The notes beneath the pieces were generated by a model. The model worked only from the letters and a program-made list of their open reading frames with translations, had not been told where the DNA came from and made no database searches. Positions 34,306 to 42,175 of a stretch of DNA of 64,000 nt are shown in pieces. The translations under genes were made by a program, and so were the position numbers. Every line of letters starts with the position of its first letter. The first letter of the stretch is position 1. The stretch lies in assembly GCA_905233375.1 (NCBI GenBank), contig CAJOEJ010000001.1:11656-75655 (forward strand), given 5' to 3'. Source of the stretch: Paludibacteraceae bacterium (GTDB lineage Bacteria; Bacteroidota; Bacteroidia; Bacteroidales; Paludibacteraceae).

Positions 34306-34743
34306 TTATTTGGCGCGGAGCCAGGTCTGGTTGCGACCGAAGATGCCGCGTTTGTCGAGTGAGCCGCGGAGGATGAGTTTGCCGTCCTTGGGATATATCT
34401 TGCCGTAATAGAACTTGCCGGATTCGGGGTCGAGGACCTTGCCACCGACCAGCTGGTTGTTCGCCTTGTCGTAAGACATGCCGCGAATGATGACCAGCCC
34501 GACGATGGGTGCGTTATGATCCTCGTCCTTGCAGGGTTCGCACTTCAGGTCGGAGCCGTACATGAGCATCTGTGCTATCTTGCCGTAATAGAGTCCGTCC
34601 GTGCCCTGATAGATGGAGACGACGGCACGCACTTCGCCCGTTTTGTCATCGACGGTCTGCCACCGGCCGAGGATTGTTGACAACTGTGCCGGGACTGCAA
34701 GCGTCATCATCATCAGTCCCGCTAACATGATTATTCGTTTCAT
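34306..34743 (-). CDS. DUF2147 family secreted protein
   Basis: 145 residues from the ATG at 34743; signal peptide MKRIIMLAGLMMMTLAVPAQ. It matches DUF2147: ILGRWQTVDDKTGEVRAVVS, YYGKIAQML, the C-x2-C pair in CEPCKDEDH, then GKVLDPESGKFYYGKI and RGIFGRNQTWLR. A small lipocalin-like beta-barrel family exported to the periplasm; function unknown. Its own promoter has TACCTTTGC in the 30 bases upstream. Confidence 0.9.
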   Translation of the reverse strand: MKRIIMLAGLMMMTLAVPAQLSTILGRWQTVDDKTGEVRAVVSIYQGTDGLYYGKIAQMLMYGSDLKCEPCKDEDHNAPIVGLVIIRGMSYDKANNQLVGGKVLDPESGKFYYGKIYPKDGKLILRGSLDKRGIFGRNQTWLRAK

Positions 34744-34873
34744 AATACTGAATTTTGGGTGCAAAGGTACAAAAAAAATCTGATATGTGCAAATGAAAAA
34801 TGACGAACGAAAAGTATATTATATATTTATATATAATATAGTAAAAGCAGAGAAATGTACAAAATGATGCTTC

Positions 34874-34917
34874 ATCCTTGGGCAATCCTTGGGGGATCGT
34901 TGGGCGATCCTTGGGTC
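34874..34917. repeat. Four tandem 11-bp repeats, ATCCTTGGGnn
   Basis: Exact 11-base period at 34874, 34885, 34896 and 34907. Lies in the gene-free stretch 34744-35342. Confidence 0.75.
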
Positions 34918-34959
34918 GGGTTTGGTCCCGAGTCTGCAAAGGGGGTGCGGCGATGGGGC

Positions 34960-34983
34960 AACCCCTCCCGACCTCCCCCCCCC
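34960..34983 (+). repeat. CCCCTCC-family repeat, solo copy
   Basis: AACCCCTCCCGACCTCCCC, the left-half sequence of the family, without its closing hairpin arm. Confidence 0.65.
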
Positions 34984-35104
34984 TCGGCACGCCCTTATTC
35001 AAGACTGAATAAGGAATCCTCCGAAGATACTGTCGCACCCTTGTGCGAATAACAATGATTTTCCACTAAAAATACAAGAAAACTTAATTTTTACCGTTAA
35101 ATCC

Positions 35105-35136
35105 TTGTGTATTCCAAATATTTGTTGTATCTTTGT
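35105..35136 (+). promoter_or_regulatory. Promoter of the membrane AraC gene
   Basis: TATCTTTGT at 35128-35136 with TTG about 20 bases upstream; preceded by TTTGTTG as at the nrdD promoter. Confidence 0.6.
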
Positions 35137-35180
35137 AGTCCTTTTTGGAAAAACGGTATTAATACATTTATAATAATTAA

Positions 35181-35330
35181 GAAAAAACACGCAAAACCCT
35201 TTTGAATGATTCAGAGCTGCGCTCTTTGTGCCAATTGCCGCTAAAAAGTCCTCAAAAATGCATTTTTGGATACTTTTTATCATCAATTATCACACTTCGT
35301 ACAAATCATCCAAAAGACATTAACAAAAAA
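35181..35330 (+). ncRNA. Conserved structured 5' leader, copy 1 (upstream of AraC gene)
   Basis: Similar over about 150 nt to 47261-47420. Shared: CAAAACCCTTTTGAATGATT, a GAGC-nnn-GCTC hairpin (35214-35224), CAATTGC, and a stem AAAAAGT...ACTTTTT (35243-35278) whose inner helix is CAAAAAT/ATTTTTG here but AAAAGT/ACTTTT in the other copy. CAATTA, CACA, CTTCG and AAAGACAT follow in order. No known riboswitch class is recognised. Confidence 0.65.
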
Positions 35331-35342
35331 ATACAATATTTC

Positions 35343-36530
35343 ATGAAAGACGAGTCTGAGGCGAATAGGAGCCATGGGGAACGGGGTATCCGGCTGATTA
35401 TAGACGAATACGGGAAGATTATGCTGTTTGCAGCGGTGTTAACGGGTTGCGTGATAGCGAGTTACTATTTCTCGCGGAGTATTCCGGTGGATCTGTTTGT
35501 CAACACAATCAGCCCGATCATGCATATAGTGATCATGCTGGTGACCCTGACAGGTGCTATTCTGCTTTACGGACACCTATATGATCTACGCGCGCGAAAG
35601 ACGTGGCAGGTGGTACTGTTCATCTGGACGTTCATCGAGGCGGCGATGCTCGTGACGGAGAAAGTGTTCGGGTATTCGACGATCATCTTCGGCGTAGATA
35701 TGATCACCCGTCGGGATTTGGTGGTACGTGATCTGTTAGCGTGTCTGCTGCTTTTCTACCCGATGGAGGTACTGTTCCCCAAATGGCTGAAGGTTCACCG
35801 GATGCTGATTCTGATGGCTATACCGTATCTGATCTGGGGCGCCGACCAGATCGTGGGCGAAGACCTGCGGAGTCTGCTGCTGGTCTATCCGCTTCTATTG
35901 GCGATCTACCTGCTGACGAACATCCAGAACTACCGGAAGATATGCGAGGAGAACTACTCGTCGTTAGAGAACACGGCGATCCGCTGGTTGCGGCTGTACT
36001 TAGTGACGCTTATTATCATCGGCATCTCGTATTTCTACCAGTGTTTTTCGGGTCATCCGACTCGTTTTTTCACGCAACAATGGCTGGTGTTGTTCCTGCT
36101 ATTGATGAACACGGGTCAGATTCTTTTCCGCCGCAAGCCATGGCAGGAGGCGAATCTGCCGGAAGAGTTGGAGGCGGAGGAGCAGGATGAGCGTTCGTCT
36201 TTCCCTCCGGAGTACCGGGCGAAGTTCGAACAATGGATGGCGGAAGAGAAGCCTTACCTGAACAAAGATTTCCGCTTGACGGACATGACGCAGGTACTAC
36301 CGCTGAACCGCACGTATCTGTCGCAGTTCATCAAAGAGGAGTACCGGTGCAATTTCTACCAGTTGGTGACGACATACCGCATCAACGAGGCGAAGCGTCT
36401 GATGACGGAGTTCCCGAAGATGAAGATGACGGATATAGCGGATCGGTCGGGTTTTGCGTCGCTGGTGGTGTTCTGCCGGGTATTCAAGCGCGAGACGGAT
36501 ATGACGCCGACCGAATGGAAAGGAGAGTAA
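35343..36530 (+). CDS. Membrane-embedded AraC-family transcriptional regulator
   Basis: 395 residues. The N-terminal half has about seven hydrophobic segments (for example IMLFAAVLTGCVIASYYF and IMHIVIMLVTLTGAILLYG) and no recognised sensor fold. The C-terminal about 100 residues form an AraC-type double helix-turn-helix (LTDMTQVLPLNRTYLSQFIK ... MTDIADRSGFASLVVFCRVF ... TPTEW). Such fusions are thought to sense a membrane or envelope cue and act from the membrane; ligand and targets are unknown. The ATG at 35343 is used; the frame is open further upstream only because the leader is also open. The stop TAA is the first codon of a CCCCTCC-family repeat. Confidence 0.9.
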   Translation: MKDESEANRSHGERGIRLIIDEYGKIMLFAAVLTGCVIASYYFSRSIPVDLFVNTISPIMHIVIMLVTLTGAILLYGHLYDLRARKTWQVVLFIWTFIEAAMLVTEKVFGYSTIIFGVDMITRRDLVVRDLLACLLLFYPMEVLFPKWLKVHRMLILMAIPYLIWGADQIVGEDLRSLLLVYPLLLAIYLLTNIQNYRKICEENYSSLENTAIRWLRLYLVTLIIIGISYFYQCFSGHPTRFFTQQWLVLFLLLMNTGQILFRRKPWQEANLPEELEAEEQDERSSFPPEYRAKFEQWMAEEKPYLNKDFRLTDMTQVLPLNRTYLSQFIKEEYRCNFYQLVTTYRINEAKRLMTEFPKMKMTDIADRSGFASLVVFCRVFKRETDMTPTEWKGE

Positions 36531-36558
36531 CCCCTCCCGACCTCCCCTCAAGGGAGGA
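36528..36558 (+). repeat. CCCCTCC-family repeat at the AraC stop codon
   Basis: TAACCCCTCCCGACC then CCTCCCCTCAAGGGAGG; it begins with the stop codon exactly as the unit after mraY does. Confidence 0.75.
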
Positions 36559-36614
36559 GAAAGGGTACACGAATCTGCTAAAAAAGAAAAAAACGCAGGA
36601 TTTTTGCAAAAAAA

Positions 36615-36647
36615 TTTGCGTATTTGAAAAAAATGTAGTAATTTTGC
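36615..36647 (+). promoter_or_regulatory. Promoter of the DUF177-rpmF operon
   Basis: TTTGCG (36615-36620) and TAATTTTGC (36639-36647), 18 bases apart. Confidence 0.7.
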
Positions 36648-36663
36648 AGCCGATTTTGCGCAT

Positions 36664-37116
36664 ATGAGCGAGCAGAAGCCTTATATCATCGACTTGAAAC
36701 GCTTTCCGATAGGAACGCATCAATTTGATATTCAGCTGGATGACGCGTTCTTTGCTTCGGTGGAGAAATCCGAAATCCTGTCCGGAAAGGTGGACGCACA
36801 CGTGACGCTTAATCTCCGGGAGGAGGATTACACGCTCATGATAGCCGTCAAGGGAACGGTTGTTGTGACGTGTGACCGCTGTCTCGACCCGATGAACATT
36901 GACATTGACGACGAGCAGGATAATGTACAAAGTGACGATGTACAATGTACAAAGGAGAATGAATTAGATCTCTCCTGGCTCGCCTATGAGATAACATGTA
37001 TCAATATTCCGATCGTTCACAGTCACCAAACAGGTGAGTGCAACCCGCAGATGGAACTTCTCCTCCATGATCACCTATGTGACGAACCGGATCCCGATGA
37101 GATAATTGATAATTAA
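36664..37116 (+). CDS. DUF177/YceD family protein
   Basis: 150 residues, the usual partner gene of rpmF. Seen: GKVDAHVTLNLREEDYTLMI and the signature GTVVVTCDRCLDPM, followed by an acidic region; a pair of Cys (CDRC) may bind metal. The plant homologue acts in 23S rRNA maturation; bacterial function is not settled. Residues 87-97 (NVQSDDVQCTK, 36922-36954) are a GTACAAAG-type insertion and closely resemble the cargo-tail sequence NVQNDPVPCTK. Confidence 0.9.
   Translation: MSEQKPYIIDLKRFPIGTHQFDIQLDDAFFASVEKSEILSGKVDAHVTLNLREEDYTLMIAVKGTVVVTCDRCLDPMNIDIDDEQDNVQSDDVQCTKENELDLSWLAYEITCINIPIVHSHQTGECNPQMELLLHDHLCDEPDPDEIIDN
36922..36954. repeat. GTACAAAG-family insertion inside the DUF177 gene
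   Basis: 33 bases encoding NVQSDDVQCTK, in frame. Confidence 0.7.
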
Positions 37117-37268
37117 GTAAATGTAGAATAATTTTCCCTCCCAGGAACTAGGAGGCGTTCTCAACCCCCGGAACGTAAAAAACGTTTTTGCAAACCGGAG
37201 AGCGAGAACATGGCGGAGCGCTGTACGCGTGCAGAGCACAAAGTCGCGCAAGCCATAGTTCGCGCAAA

Positions 37269-37451
37269 ATGGCACATCCTAAAAGAAGACAAAGCCACAC
37301 CAGACAAGCCAAACGTCGTACCCATGACGTAGTGAAAGCACCGACTCTGGCTACTTGCCCGAATTGCGGTGCACTCCACATCTACCACACTGTATGCCCC
37401 AGCTGCGGCTACTATCGTGGCAAACTGGCTATCGAGAAGGCTGAAGCCTGA
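37269..37451 (+). CDS. rpmF: 50S ribosomal protein L32
   Basis: 60 residues from the ATG at 37269: MAHPKRRQSHTRQAKRRTHD, then a zinc ribbon with two CxxC pairs (CPNCGALH ... CPSCGYYRGK). Full length for L32 of the zinc-binding type. It follows DUF177, the standard order. The 150-base gap before it is longer than usual and holds no clear gene. Confidence 0.97.
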   Translation: MAHPKRRQSHTRQAKRRTHDVVKAPTLATCPNCGALHIYHTVCPSCGYYRGKLAIEKAEA

Positions 37452-37614
37452 TCAAAGGTAAAAGGTGGCTAAGGAAAAAGGTAAAAGGAGAGAAATCATC
37501 CTTTTGCCTTTTCACCTTGTAATTATTAAACGCGTGCGAGAGCACGTACGTGACTCGTGAGAGCCACAACGGAAATTGAAAAATGAAAATTGAAAATTGA
37601 AAGTTTTTTGAATT

Positions 37615-38622
37615 ATGTACAACAATTCCAACAATGATGGACCCCGCCGTCCGAGCGGGTTCAGTACCGAAGGGGATCGCCCGGCAAGACCGCGCTTCCG
37701 TCGTGACGGAGCAACCGCTACCCCGAGACCCCGTTTCCGCAGAGAGGGAACTCCTGCAGGTTCCGATGAAACACGCCCGGCTCGTCCCCGGTTTACCAGA
37801 GACGGCGAGCAAAGACCACAGCGTCCCTATGGCGCAAGACCTAAACGCAACCCCGGACTCTATTCGCAGCGCAAGCAGCAGACCTACCGCGAGCAGTATG
37901 AAGACCCGACAAAGCCGGTACGTCTGAACAAGTACCTCGCGAATGCCGGTATCTGTTCACGCCGCGAGGCGGATGACTTTATCCAGGCGGGTGTGATCAC
38001 CGTCAACGGTGTCGTAGTGGACTCCCTCGGCGCTAAAGTGCTGCCGACCGATGATATCCGTTTCCATGACCAGCCCGTACGCCGCGAACGCAAGGTGTAT
38101 ATCCTGCTCAACAAACCCAAGAACACGGTGACCACGACCGACGATCCCCAGGAGCGTCACACCGTCATCGATATCGTGCGGAACGCTTGCGCCGAGCGTA
38201 TTTATCCCGTAGGACGTCTCGACCGCAACACGACCGGCGTACTCCTGCTTACCAATGACGGAGACCTGGCTGCCAAACTGACGCATCCCAAGTTCCACAA
38301 GAAGAAAGTGTATGCGGTCACCCTCGACCGCGATCTGGACGAGGTGGACGAGGCGATCGTACGTGCCGGTGTCGTGCTGGACGACGAGCGCATCGTGCCC
38401 GACGCACTCGAGTTCCCCAAACAGGACCGCAAGCATATCGGACTCGAGATTCACTCCGGACAGAACCGCGTCGTACGCCGTATATTCGAGAAGATAGGCT
38501 ACAAAGTCGTTTCCCTCGACCGCGTATCGTTCGCAGGACTGACCAAAAAGAATGTCGGTCGCGGCAAATGGCGCTTCCTCACACCCAAAGAGGTTGCCTT
38601 CCTCCAGATGGGAAACTTTTAA
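37615..38622 (+). CDS. rluB: 23S rRNA pseudouridine synthase, RluB type
   Basis: 335 residues. An unusual N-terminal about 95 residues is a disordered Arg/Pro/Gly tail with repeated RPRFRRDG-like units; then an S4 RNA-binding domain (VRLNKYLANAGICSRREADD) and the synthase domain with catalytic Asp203 in GRLDRNTTGVLLLTNDG. The C-terminus has the GQNRVVRRIFE motif. Converts a uridine in 23S rRNA helix 89/90 to pseudouridine in the RluB subfamily; RsuA/RluE specificity cannot be excluded from sequence alone. Arg-rich tails are common in Bacteroidetes members. Confidence 0.92.
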   Translation: MYNNSNNDGPRRPSGFSTEGDRPARPRFRRDGATATPRPRFRREGTPAGSDETRPARPRFTRDGEQRPQRPYGARPKRNPGLYSQRKQQTYREQYEDPTKPVRLNKYLANAGICSRREADDFIQAGVITVNGVVVDSLGAKVLPTDDIRFHDQPVRRERKVYILLNKPKNTVTTTDDPQERHTVIDIVRNACAERIYPVGRLDRNTTGVLLLTNDGDLAAKLTHPKFHKKKVYAVTLDRDLDEVDEAIVRAGVVLDDERIVPDALEFPKQDRKHIGLEIHSGQNRVVRRIFEKIGYKVVSLDRVSFAGLTKKNVGRGKWRFLTPKEVAFLQMGNF

Positions 38623-38762
38623 GAATGTAGAATGAAGAATTAAGAATTAACAAAGGGCTCTTGGGATTTGGTACAGAGTTTGAAGATACGTACGGTTCTT
38701 ATAGTTTTGTACAAAAGCCGATAGAACGCTTTCTAAATTCTAAATTCTGAATTCTGAATTGA
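38621..38762 (+). repeat. AGAAAG-bounded element, shortened copy E
   Basis: AAAGGGCTCTTGGG ... CGATAGAACGCTTTCT with AATTAAGAATTAA and ATTCTGAATT flanks; the central about 40 bases are missing relative to copies A-D. It ends directly before the MMPL start. Confidence 0.75.
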
Positions 38763-38771
38763 TTTAACGGT

Positions 38772-41700
38772 TTGAGACGTGGCTTCCACTACATATTACT
38801 GCTGGTAACGGTAGCGCTGAGTGTCATCAGCGGCATCATGATGCTCCATGTGAACGTCAATGCCGACATGACCAAGTATCTGCCGGATGACTCGCAGATG
38901 AAGAGCGGCTTGGAGATTATCACCTCCGAGTTCGGCTCCGCTGCGCAGATGTCCGGCACGGATGTCCATGTGATGTTCGAGCGCCTCCAGCCGGAGGAGA
39001 TACCCGGATTGACCACGCTGCTGACCGCTTATCCCGATGTGCGGGGCGTCTCCTATCGTTTCAGCAAGGACAGCACGCATACTGTCTTTGATCTCGACGT
39101 ACCCAAGTCCGTGGACCAGAAAGCGCTCGGACGGCAGATATCCAACCGTTTCGGCGGGAACTGTGTGGTCGAGACAAGTCAGGACGGAGCCACGCCGCCT
39201 GTTTCGGTCATGATCTTCGCCGCGGTGCTGATCATGGTCGTCCTCTTCGTCATGGCGCAGTCATGGTTCGAACCCGTCGTCATTCTGATCTCGACGGGGC
39301 TCGCGATCGTGCTGAACATGGGAACGAACGCCTTGCTGCCTTCCGTTTCCATCACGACGAACTTCATCGGTTCCATCCTTCAGGCGGTGCTCTCGCTGGA
39401 CTACTGTATCGTGCTGCTGAACCGCTACCGGCAGGAGCAGGATGACAAGACCGACCGCCGCACTGCCGGCATTGCCGCCAATAACGCGATCCGGAAAGCG
39501 GCGCCGTCGATCCTCTCGTCGGCATTGACGACCGTTGTCGGACTGCTGATGCTCTGCTTCATGCGCCTCAAGATAGGCGCCGACATGGGTATCGTGCTGG
39601 CAAAAGGTGTCGTGTGCTCGCTGCTCTGTACGTTCACGGCGATGCCGTCTCTGATGCTTCTGTTCCGCAGAACCATCAACAAGACCGCGAAGAAAGCCTA
39701 CATACCGCCTACGGACGGACTGGCACGCTTCGTCTCGGCGCACAAGCTGCCGATGGCGGTCGGAGCCGTCGCGCTCTTCTTCGCATCATGGTACCTCTCC
39801 AGCCAGACCACCATCTTCTTCTCCGCCGAGAAAGAGAGCGAGATAGAGAAGATCTTCCCGTCCCCGAACCCCTTTGTCCTGGTCTATGACACCCGCGACG
39901 AGGATTCGGTCTATACGCTGGTCGATAATTTGCTGGAGCAGCCCGGCATCCAGTCCGTCATCTCCTATCCGACGCTGATGAGCCGCCCGCTGACACCCGC
40001 CGAGATGGCGGCGCACGTACGATCCCTGTTGACGGATTTCAAGGATTTTATGCCGGAAGGGACGACCGTTCCGCCCGAGGCGCTCAACGCACTCACACCC
40101 GAAACGGTACAACTGCTCTATTACATGGAGTCCAAGCCGGACGAAGAGAGCAGGATGTCTTTCCCGGATCTGGCGCGCTTCCTCCATACCCACGTTGCCT
40201 CGAACCCCCTCTTCGCACAATACCTCGACGACGACATGAAGGCGCAGATAGCCTCGTTGCAGTCGATGCTGGAGGTACAAAGGGACAAAGTACCAAGTGA
40301 CCAAGTACAAAGGGACAAAGTACAAAGGGACAAAGGACAAAGTACAAAGGAGCAAGTACAAAGTACAAAGGACGTTGTAGATACCGACACCGTTGTGTTG
40401 CCGCGGGAGACGATCGCTCCGCTGGCATCCTATACGGCATCGGAGGCGGTGAAGGAAGATACGCTCACCCCGCAACCCGTCCTGACCAACAAGATAGCCG
40501 TTGTTCCCTTCATCGAGAAACTGAACGCGGCGCATACCTCCGCGGTGACGGTGGAGATGCGCAAACTGACCGACACGCTGGCGATCCGCCTCCCGATGTC
40601 GGTTCAGGAGATGTCCATCTTCATCGGTTCGACCGTGACCCAGACGCGTCTGGTGTATGCCTATGCGCCTGGAAAGAAAAAGCTGTCGCCGCTCGAATAT
40701 GTCCACCTGTTGGTGGATGACCTGTTCAAGCGTCAGGGTCTGGCGGGTATGATCTCCGAGGAGCAGCGTACCTTGCTCAGCCAGCGTGCCTACCTGATGG
40801 ATCTGGCGGACCACAACGCTTCGCTGTCCCCGTCCGACCTGAACGTGCTCGTACGCGCTTTCGGCGTTGAGGGGCTGACAGAGGAAGGCATCACCGCTAT
40901 GATGAAGCCGGTGGAGCAACCCGTCCAGGTCGCCAAACAGCCGTCCGAACTGAATGCCGAGGAGATCGTCCGGGCTATCGCGGAGATGCAGCGGTCGCTT
41001 CATAGTACCGACACCGCGCGTGCCGTCGTGCCGGTCAAGGAACCCGAGGTGGTCGCACCTGTCAAGAGAGGACCGAGCCGCGAAGACCTTCAGGCGGAAC
41101 TGTTCACCGAACTCATGTTCGGAGGCAAGACCTATACGCCCGAGCAGATGGCGCAGCGTCTCGCACGGCTGATGAAGCTGTCGAACGTGCATTCCGAACC
41201 CGTCACCCCGGCGCAGATGTCGCTGTTGTATGACTATTACGGTTCGGTTCACAGCGGTTGCGACACGCTCCGTCTGGGATTCGAACCATTGGTGGTCTAT
41301 CTGTGCGACACGCTCGTCTATGACCCGCGTCTGGCGGACATCCTGCCGGACAGCATCGCGGCTCAGACGACCACCGTCAAGGCACAGCTGCACGACGGGC
41401 TGGGGATGCTCCGCAAGGAGAACCACTCGCTGCTCGTCGTACTGTCCTCCCTGCCCGTGGAGGCAACGGAGACCTACGATTTTGTTGATACGCTCACTTC
41501 GCTGGCGGACGCGCGTCTGGCGCACGAACATTATTATGTAGGCGAGTCGGTCATGTACGCCGAGATGCGCGCGGGCTTTGACCACGAGATGGGCGTGGTG
41601 TCGCTGCTGACGATATTGTCCATCTTCCTCATTGTGGCGCTCACTTTCCGTTCGGTCATCGTACCGACCATTCTGGTGGTGACCGTCATGACCGCCGTAT

Positions 41701-42167
41701 ATGTGAACGTCGTCGTAGCGGGGCTGGTATCCGGCGCGATGCTCTATCTGGCATACCTGATCGTTCAGGCGATCCTGATGGGAGCCACGATCGACTACGG
41801 CATCCTGTTTGCCAACTACTACCGCGAGAACAGAAAGCACTCGCTGCCCGTCGATGCCGTCTGTGCCGCATACAGAGGGTCGATACGGACCATCCTCACA
41901 TCGGGCATCATCATGGTCATCGGACCCGGAGCAATGGCGTTGTTCATCGACGACCTGATGATCAGCAATATAGTCGGCTGCCTTGCCGTAGGTGCGTTCA
42001 TGGCGGTGGTACTGACCCTGACGGTCGTTCCCGCCGTACTCGTCGCACTCGACAAATGGGTCGTCTATGGGAAGAAAAACCGGTATGAAGTACAAAGGGA
42101 CAAAGTACAAAGTACAAAGGCTATTAATGTACAAAGGGACAAAGTACAAGGTACAAAGGAAGAGTGA
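38772..42167 (+). CDS. MMPL/RND-superfamily exporter
   Basis: 1131 residues, two RND-like halves. Membrane segments cluster at about 5-22, 145-310 and 320-345, then at 935-1095; large periplasmic parts lie between. GSILQAVLSLDYCIVLLNRY and GATIDYGILFANYY are the paired TM4-type motifs with Asp expected for proton coupling. Probably moves lipids or other envelope material; substrate unknown. The only possible start is a TTG at 38772, six codons into the frame right after repeat E, and the N-terminus looks short. Residues 502-534 and the C-terminus are GTACAAAG repeat peptide (VQRDKVQSTK). Overlaps or abuts the next permease gene. Confidence 0.88.
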   Translation: MRRGFHYILLLVTVALSVISGIMMLHVNVNADMTKYLPDDSQMKSGLEIITSEFGSAAQMSGTDVHVMFERLQPEEIPGLTTLLTAYPDVRGVSYRFSKDSTHTVFDLDVPKSVDQKALGRQISNRFGGNCVVETSQDGATPPVSVMIFAAVLIMVVLFVMAQSWFEPVVILISTGLAIVLNMGTNALLPSVSITTNFIGSILQAVLSLDYCIVLLNRYRQEQDDKTDRRTAGIAANNAIRKAAPSILSSALTTVVGLLMLCFMRLKIGADMGIVLAKGVVCSLLCTFTAMPSLMLLFRRTINKTAKKAYIPPTDGLARFVSAHKLPMAVGAVALFFASWYLSSQTTIFFSAEKESEIEKIFPSPNPFVLVYDTRDEDSVYTLVDNLLEQPGIQSVISYPTLMSRPLTPAEMAAHVRSLLTDFKDFMPEGTTVPPEALNALTPETVQLLYYMESKPDEESRMSFPDLARFLHTHVASNPLFAQYLDDDMKAQIASLQSMLEVQRDKVPSDQVQRDKVQRDKGQSTKEQVQSTKDVVDTDTVVLPRETIAPLASYTASEAVKEDTLTPQPVLTNKIAVVPFIEKLNAAHTSAVTVEMRKLTDTLAIRLPMSVQEMSIFIGSTVTQTRLVYAYAPGKKKLSPLEYVHLLVDDLFKRQGLAGMISEEQRTLLSQRAYLMDLADHNASLSPSDLNVLVRAFGVEGLTEEGITAMMKPVEQPVQVAKQPSELNAEEIVRAIAEMQRSLHSTDTARAVVPVKEPEVVAPVKRGPSREDLQAELFTELMFGGKTYTPEQMAQRLARLMKLSNVHSEPVTPAQMSLLYDYYGSVHSGCDTLRLGFEPLVVYLCDTLVYDPRLADILPDSIAAQTTTVKAQLHDGLGMLRKENHSLLVVLSSLPVEATETYDFVDTLTSLADARLAHEHYYVGESVMYAEMRAGFDHEMGVVSLLTILSIFLIVALTFRSVIVPTILVVTVMTAVYVNVVVAGLVSGAMLYLAYLIVQAILMGATIDYGILFANYYRENRKHSLPVDAVCAAYRGSIRTILTSGIIMVIGPGAMALFIDDLMISNIVGCLAVGAFMAVVLTLTVVPAVLVALDKWVVYGKKNRYEVQRDKVQSTKAINVQRDKVQGTKEE
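40275..40373. repeat. GTACAAAG-family array inside the MMPL gene
   Basis: About 99 bases of tandem GTACAAAGGGACAAA units, in frame, giving VQRDKVPSDQ, VQRDKVQRDK, GQSTKEQVQSTK in a periplasmic loop. Confidence 0.85.
42090..42160. repeat. GTACAAAG-family array at the MMPL 3' end
   Basis: Encodes VQRDKVQSTK ... VQRDKVQGTKEE, the last about 24 residues of the exporter. Confidence 0.8.
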
Positions 42168-42175
42168 ATAAAGGA

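Noticed and set aside
35211..35247. A 12-codon ATG-TAA frame present in both conserved leaders (Cys-rich)
   Set aside because: Start and stop are kept, but nearly all differences between copies change the amino acid, so it does not look selected as a peptide in that frame.
37117..37268. Extended start for rpmF or an extra small gene before it
   Set aside because: The frame is open upstream of the L32 ATG, but L32 always starts with MAHPKRRQS-like sequence and the upstream residues match nothing.
39786..42149. Minus-strand open frame of 787 codons opposite the MMPL gene
   Set aside because: His/Arg/Gln-rich shadow of a GC-rich gene; the plus-strand frame has paired RND motifs and membrane segments.
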